A DNA stretch of 14,675 nucleotides, taken from positions 1-14,675 of the forward strand of contig JAUVUV010000011.1 in the NCBI GenBank assembly GCA_030604975.1, written 5' to 3'. Position 1 is the first letter of the stretch, and the number at the start of each line of letters is the position of its first letter. Below the pieces are notes generated by a model that was not told where the DNA came from, did not search any database, and saw nothing but the letters and a program-made list of their open reading frames with translations. The translations under genes were made by a program, and so were the position numbers. Positions 14,625 through 14,675 of this stretch are shown here, piece after piece. The DNA comes from Candidatus Glassiibacteriota bacterium. Lineage in GTDB: Bacteria > Gemmatimonadota > Glassbacteria > GWA2-58-10.

Positions 14625-14675
14625 ATTATAAAATAGTTTTGCAATTTGATTTTTAAGAAAAATTCCGTTTCAAAA

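Overview
The window looks like part of a bacterial chromosome of roughly even base composition. The M6-type protease with a C-terminal sorting-like module, the twin-arginine Gfo/Idh oxidoreductase, the c554-like multiheme cytochrome, and start sites that alternate between strong and absent Shine-Dalgarno sequences suggest an uncultured heterotroph of the FCB-type lineages (for example Latescibacterota, Zixibacteria or KSB1-like groups). This placement is inference: no rRNA or other marker gene is present.

Layout. Bases 1-175 hold a cluster of short GC-rich hairpin repeats. Bases 283-3717 (minus strand) encode a large secreted M6-family metalloprotease with an FG-GAP/VCBS-type propeller and a C-terminal sorting-like domain. 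An AT-rich 572-base gap follows. From 4290 every gene is on the plus strand: a Tat-exported Gfo/Idh/MocA oxidoreductase, a four-heme c-type cytochrome closed by a clear intrinsic terminator (6372-6405), a family 2 glycosyltransferase that probably starts at a TTG, a uroporphyrinogen-decarboxylase-fold protein with methyltransferase-like His/Cys residues, a 687-residue coiled-coil protein of unknown function, a class II (fuculose-phosphate type) aldolase, a 70-residue four-cysteine protein, an LsrF-like class I aldolase/thiolase, and a zinc-dependent medium-chain dehydrogenase.

How they may work together. The last two genes lie 8 bases apart and almost certainly form an operon that oxidises a polyol or sugar derivative and cleaves or thiolyses a phosphorylated product. 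The class II aldolase and the Gfo/Idh enzyme fit a general carbohydrate-catabolism theme, but they are separate transcription units and no shared pathway can be shown. The protease, Gfo/Idh enzyme and cytochrome are all predicted to be exported.

No CRISPR array, transposase, integrase, phage gene, tRNA or rRNA was recognised. The least explained parts are the 687-residue coiled-coil protein, the small four-cysteine protein beside a perfect 28-base palindrome, and the two hairpin-repeat clusters near 1-175 and 12569-12639.
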